A DNA stretch of 5,765 nt from NCBI GenBank assembly GCA_910584825.1, contig CAJUCI010000044.1, positions 1 through 5,765 on the forward strand, given 5' to 3'. Origin of the DNA: an uncultured Duncaniella sp. Its GTDB lineage: Bacteria; Bacteroidota; Bacteroidia; Bacteroidales; Muribaculaceae. This document shows, piece by piece, positions 5,169 to 5,765 of the stretch. Below the pieces are notes generated by a model that saw only the letters and a list, made by a program, of their open reading frames with translations, searched no databases and had not been told where the DNA came from. Numbering within the stretch: the first letter of the stretch is position 1; the number at the start of each line of letters is the position of its first letter. The translations under genes and the position numbers were made by a program.

Positions 5169-5252
5169 TTACTCAACAATAACATTTTTCCAGTAGGCTC
5201 GGCGACGGCGTGAGGGTGGGGCCTCGCGGGCGGTCGCGTCGTCTTTGGTCAC
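5169..5252 (-). CDS. Small basic protein, 27 residues, GTG start (unrecognised)
   Basis: I do not recognise this protein. The frame from GTG (5252-5250) to TAA (5171-5169) encodes a charged N-terminal part (TKDDATARE), PPS, four consecutive arginines, then AYWKNVIVE. Support comes from context: a -7 box TAATTTTG about 22 bases upstream of the start, an A-rich leader (GATAAAAAACC), and a strong intrinsic terminator just after the stop. Together these make a compact transcript of about 155 bases. Codons are GC-rich like the neighbouring genes. The frame is also open upstream through the promoter, but a start there would precede the transcript. The Arg run and aromatic tail might bind nucleic acid or the ribosome; that is speculation. 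The unit could instead be a noncoding small RNA. Confidence 0.4.
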   Translation of the reverse strand: MTKDDATAREAPPSRRRRAYWKNVIVE

Positions 5253-5273
5253 TATGAGGTTTTTTATCCGATG

Positions 5274-5304
5274 CAAAATTACAAACGAAATGGCAGGTGG
5301 CATA
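5274..5304 (-). promoter_or_regulatory. Promoter of the small minus-strand unit
   Basis: On the minus strand TAATTTTG (5281-5274) fits TAnnTTTG and is followed by CATCGG, close to the CATCGC and CAACGC after the two tRNA promoters. The -33 position with a 19-base spacer (5304-5301) reads TATG, three of four bases of TTTG. The start would lie near 5262-5268, just before the A-rich leader of the 27-residue ORF. Confidence 0.6.
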
Positions 5305-5380
5305 TACCTAAAAATAGTGATTATAATAATGTGCCGCGACGCATTGGCTAATGAAATATGATGACTGTTGGTTGGAGGGG

Positions 5381-5522
5381 GTAGGAGCGACGGCTTTAAC
5401 CGTCGATATGGCACGAATATGCTAATATCGATATGGCACGAATGTGCTAATCTTTGAATACGCCAAGGTGGCCATTAGTTGATGCGTAGCTCCATATCGA
5501 CGGCTAAAGCCGTCGCTCCTAC
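5381..5522. mobile_element. 142-bp REPIN/MITE-like element with 31-bp inverted ends
   Basis: Bases 5381-5411 and the reverse complement of 5492-5522 agree at 30 of 31 positions. Each starts GTAGGAGCGACGGCTTTA, and each end is itself a hairpin (CGACGG/CCGTCG around a short A/T-rich loop). The interior codes for nothing plausible and contains a 25-bp tandem repeat. The outer 14 bases recur as the solo palindrome at 4159-4189. This layout, two REP palindromes in inverted orientation around a short core, fits REPIN-type elements moved by RAYT transposases, or a MITE. No transposase gene is in the window and no target-site duplication is evident at the edges. Confidence 0.75.
5403..5452 (+). repeat. 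25-bp tandem repeat, two copies
   Basis: TCGATATGGCACGAATATGC at 5403 followed by TAATA, and TCGATATGGCACGAATGTGC at 5428 followed by TAATC: two adjacent 25-base copies differing at two positions. The first eight or nine bases of each copy equal the inner edge of the element's terminal repeat, suggesting partial duplication from the end inward. Confidence 0.85.
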
Positions 5523-5631
5523 CTATGCCGTCAATCAAGCGGTGCTTTATGGGGCTGTTTTGCCGATATTCGACAGGGATGTTAACATTAAGTATTACAG
5601 CTTGTTGTATGCCCAATCTTATTTTGTGTGA

Positions 5632-5664
5632 AAATATTTTTCGAAAAAATATCGAAAAATATTT
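5632..5664. promoter_or_regulatory. AT-rich 12-bp palindrome overlapping the tRNA-Val -33 box
   Basis: AAATATTTTTCG (5632-5643) and CGAAAAATATTT (5653-5664) are perfect inverted repeats around AAAAAATAT. The right arm covers three of the four bases of the -33 box. A third, overlapping near-copy (GAAAAAATAT, 5643-5652) fills the centre. It could be an operator, an AT-rich UP-like element, or a terminator-like hairpin of an upstream transcript; the sequence alone does not decide. Confidence 0.5.
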
Positions 5665-5693
5665 GGTGGGTTCAAAAAAACTCTCTACCTTTG
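5662..5693 (+). promoter_or_regulatory. Promoter of tRNA-Val (TTTG-N20-TACCTTTG)
   Basis: TTTG (5662-5665), a 20-base spacer and TACCTTTG (5686-5693) give a complete Bacteroidetes promoter. The predicted start is about 5698-5702, some 11-15 bases before the tRNA. The -7 context TCTACCTTTGCAACGC matches that of the tRNA-Met promoter in 15 of 16 bases. Confidence 0.88.
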
Positions 5694-5712
5694 CAACGCT
5701 TTAAGCAAGAAA

Positions 5713-5765
5713 GGGCGCTTAGCTCAGCTGGTTCAGAGCGTCTGCCTTACAAGCAGAGGGTCGGG
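5713..5765 (+). tRNA. tRNA-Val (TAC), 3' part beyond the window
   Basis: GGGCGCT acceptor strand, TA, then a GCTC/GAGC D stem with loop AGCTGGTTCA. The anticodon stem TCTGC/GCAGA closes loop CTTACAA, giving anticodon TAC (5748-5750), which reads GTA and GTG/GTT-type valine codons depending on modification. The sequence ends in the variable/T-arm region (GGTCGGG), so T loop and acceptor pairing cannot be checked. Further tRNAs may follow in the same transcript outside the window. Confidence 0.92.

Noticed and set aside
5422..5616. Minus-strand ORF through the REPIN-like element
   Set aside because: It runs across a repeat element and its flank, with no start context or recognisable product.

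Overview
The window looks like a chromosomal piece of a Bacteroidota bacterium, probably order Bacteroidales. The evidence is the gene set (a ZapB-like/ZapA pair, a RicT-type PSP1 protein next to a GldH lipoprotein) and the Bacteroidetes-type promoters (TTTG, 19-20 bp, TAnnTTTG) in front of both tRNA genes. GC-rich coding DNA and interspersed GTAGGAGCGACGGC palindromes make a Muribaculaceae-like gut lineage a reasonable guess, but that rank is inference.

Layout. 1-292 is a G-rich leader with two possible -7 boxes and one very doubtful small membrane ORF. 293-909 holds a coiled-coil ZapB-like gene and zapA, overlapping by one base (TGATG). 910-1077 can fold into a long rod ending at a T-run and is a candidate 6S-type RNA. 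1078-2619 is rny (RNase Y), followed after 14 bases by a PSP1/RicT-family gene (2634-4082) with a long Q/P/K-rich disordered tail, then a REP-like palindrome and gldH (4211-4672). The convergent minus strand carries tRNA-Met(CAT) with its own promoter and a 21-bp perfect terminator hairpin.

The last 860 bases (4853-5712) contain no long gene but are full of structure. There are five 9-mers repeating exactly every 11 bp, with related sites in reverse orientation about 60 bp further on. A compact minus-strand transcription unit (promoter, 27-codon ORF rich in arginine, strong intrinsic terminator) follows. Then come a 142-bp element with 31-bp terminal inverted repeats and an internal 25-bp tandem repeat, and an AT-rich palindrome overlapping the -33 box of a tRNA-Val(TAC) gene that runs off the window.

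How the genes fit together: the left half joins septum assembly (ZapB-like, ZapA) to RNA decay (RNase Y). RNase Y sits beside a homologue of RicT, a subunit of the Fe-S 'Y-complex' that modulates RNase Y in Bacillus. This suggests a Bacteroidota RNase Y-RicT module, here with no RicA or RicF in sight. The best candidates for something undescribed are that module with its Q-rich tail, the phased 11-bp array, and the small minus-strand gene at 5110-5304.
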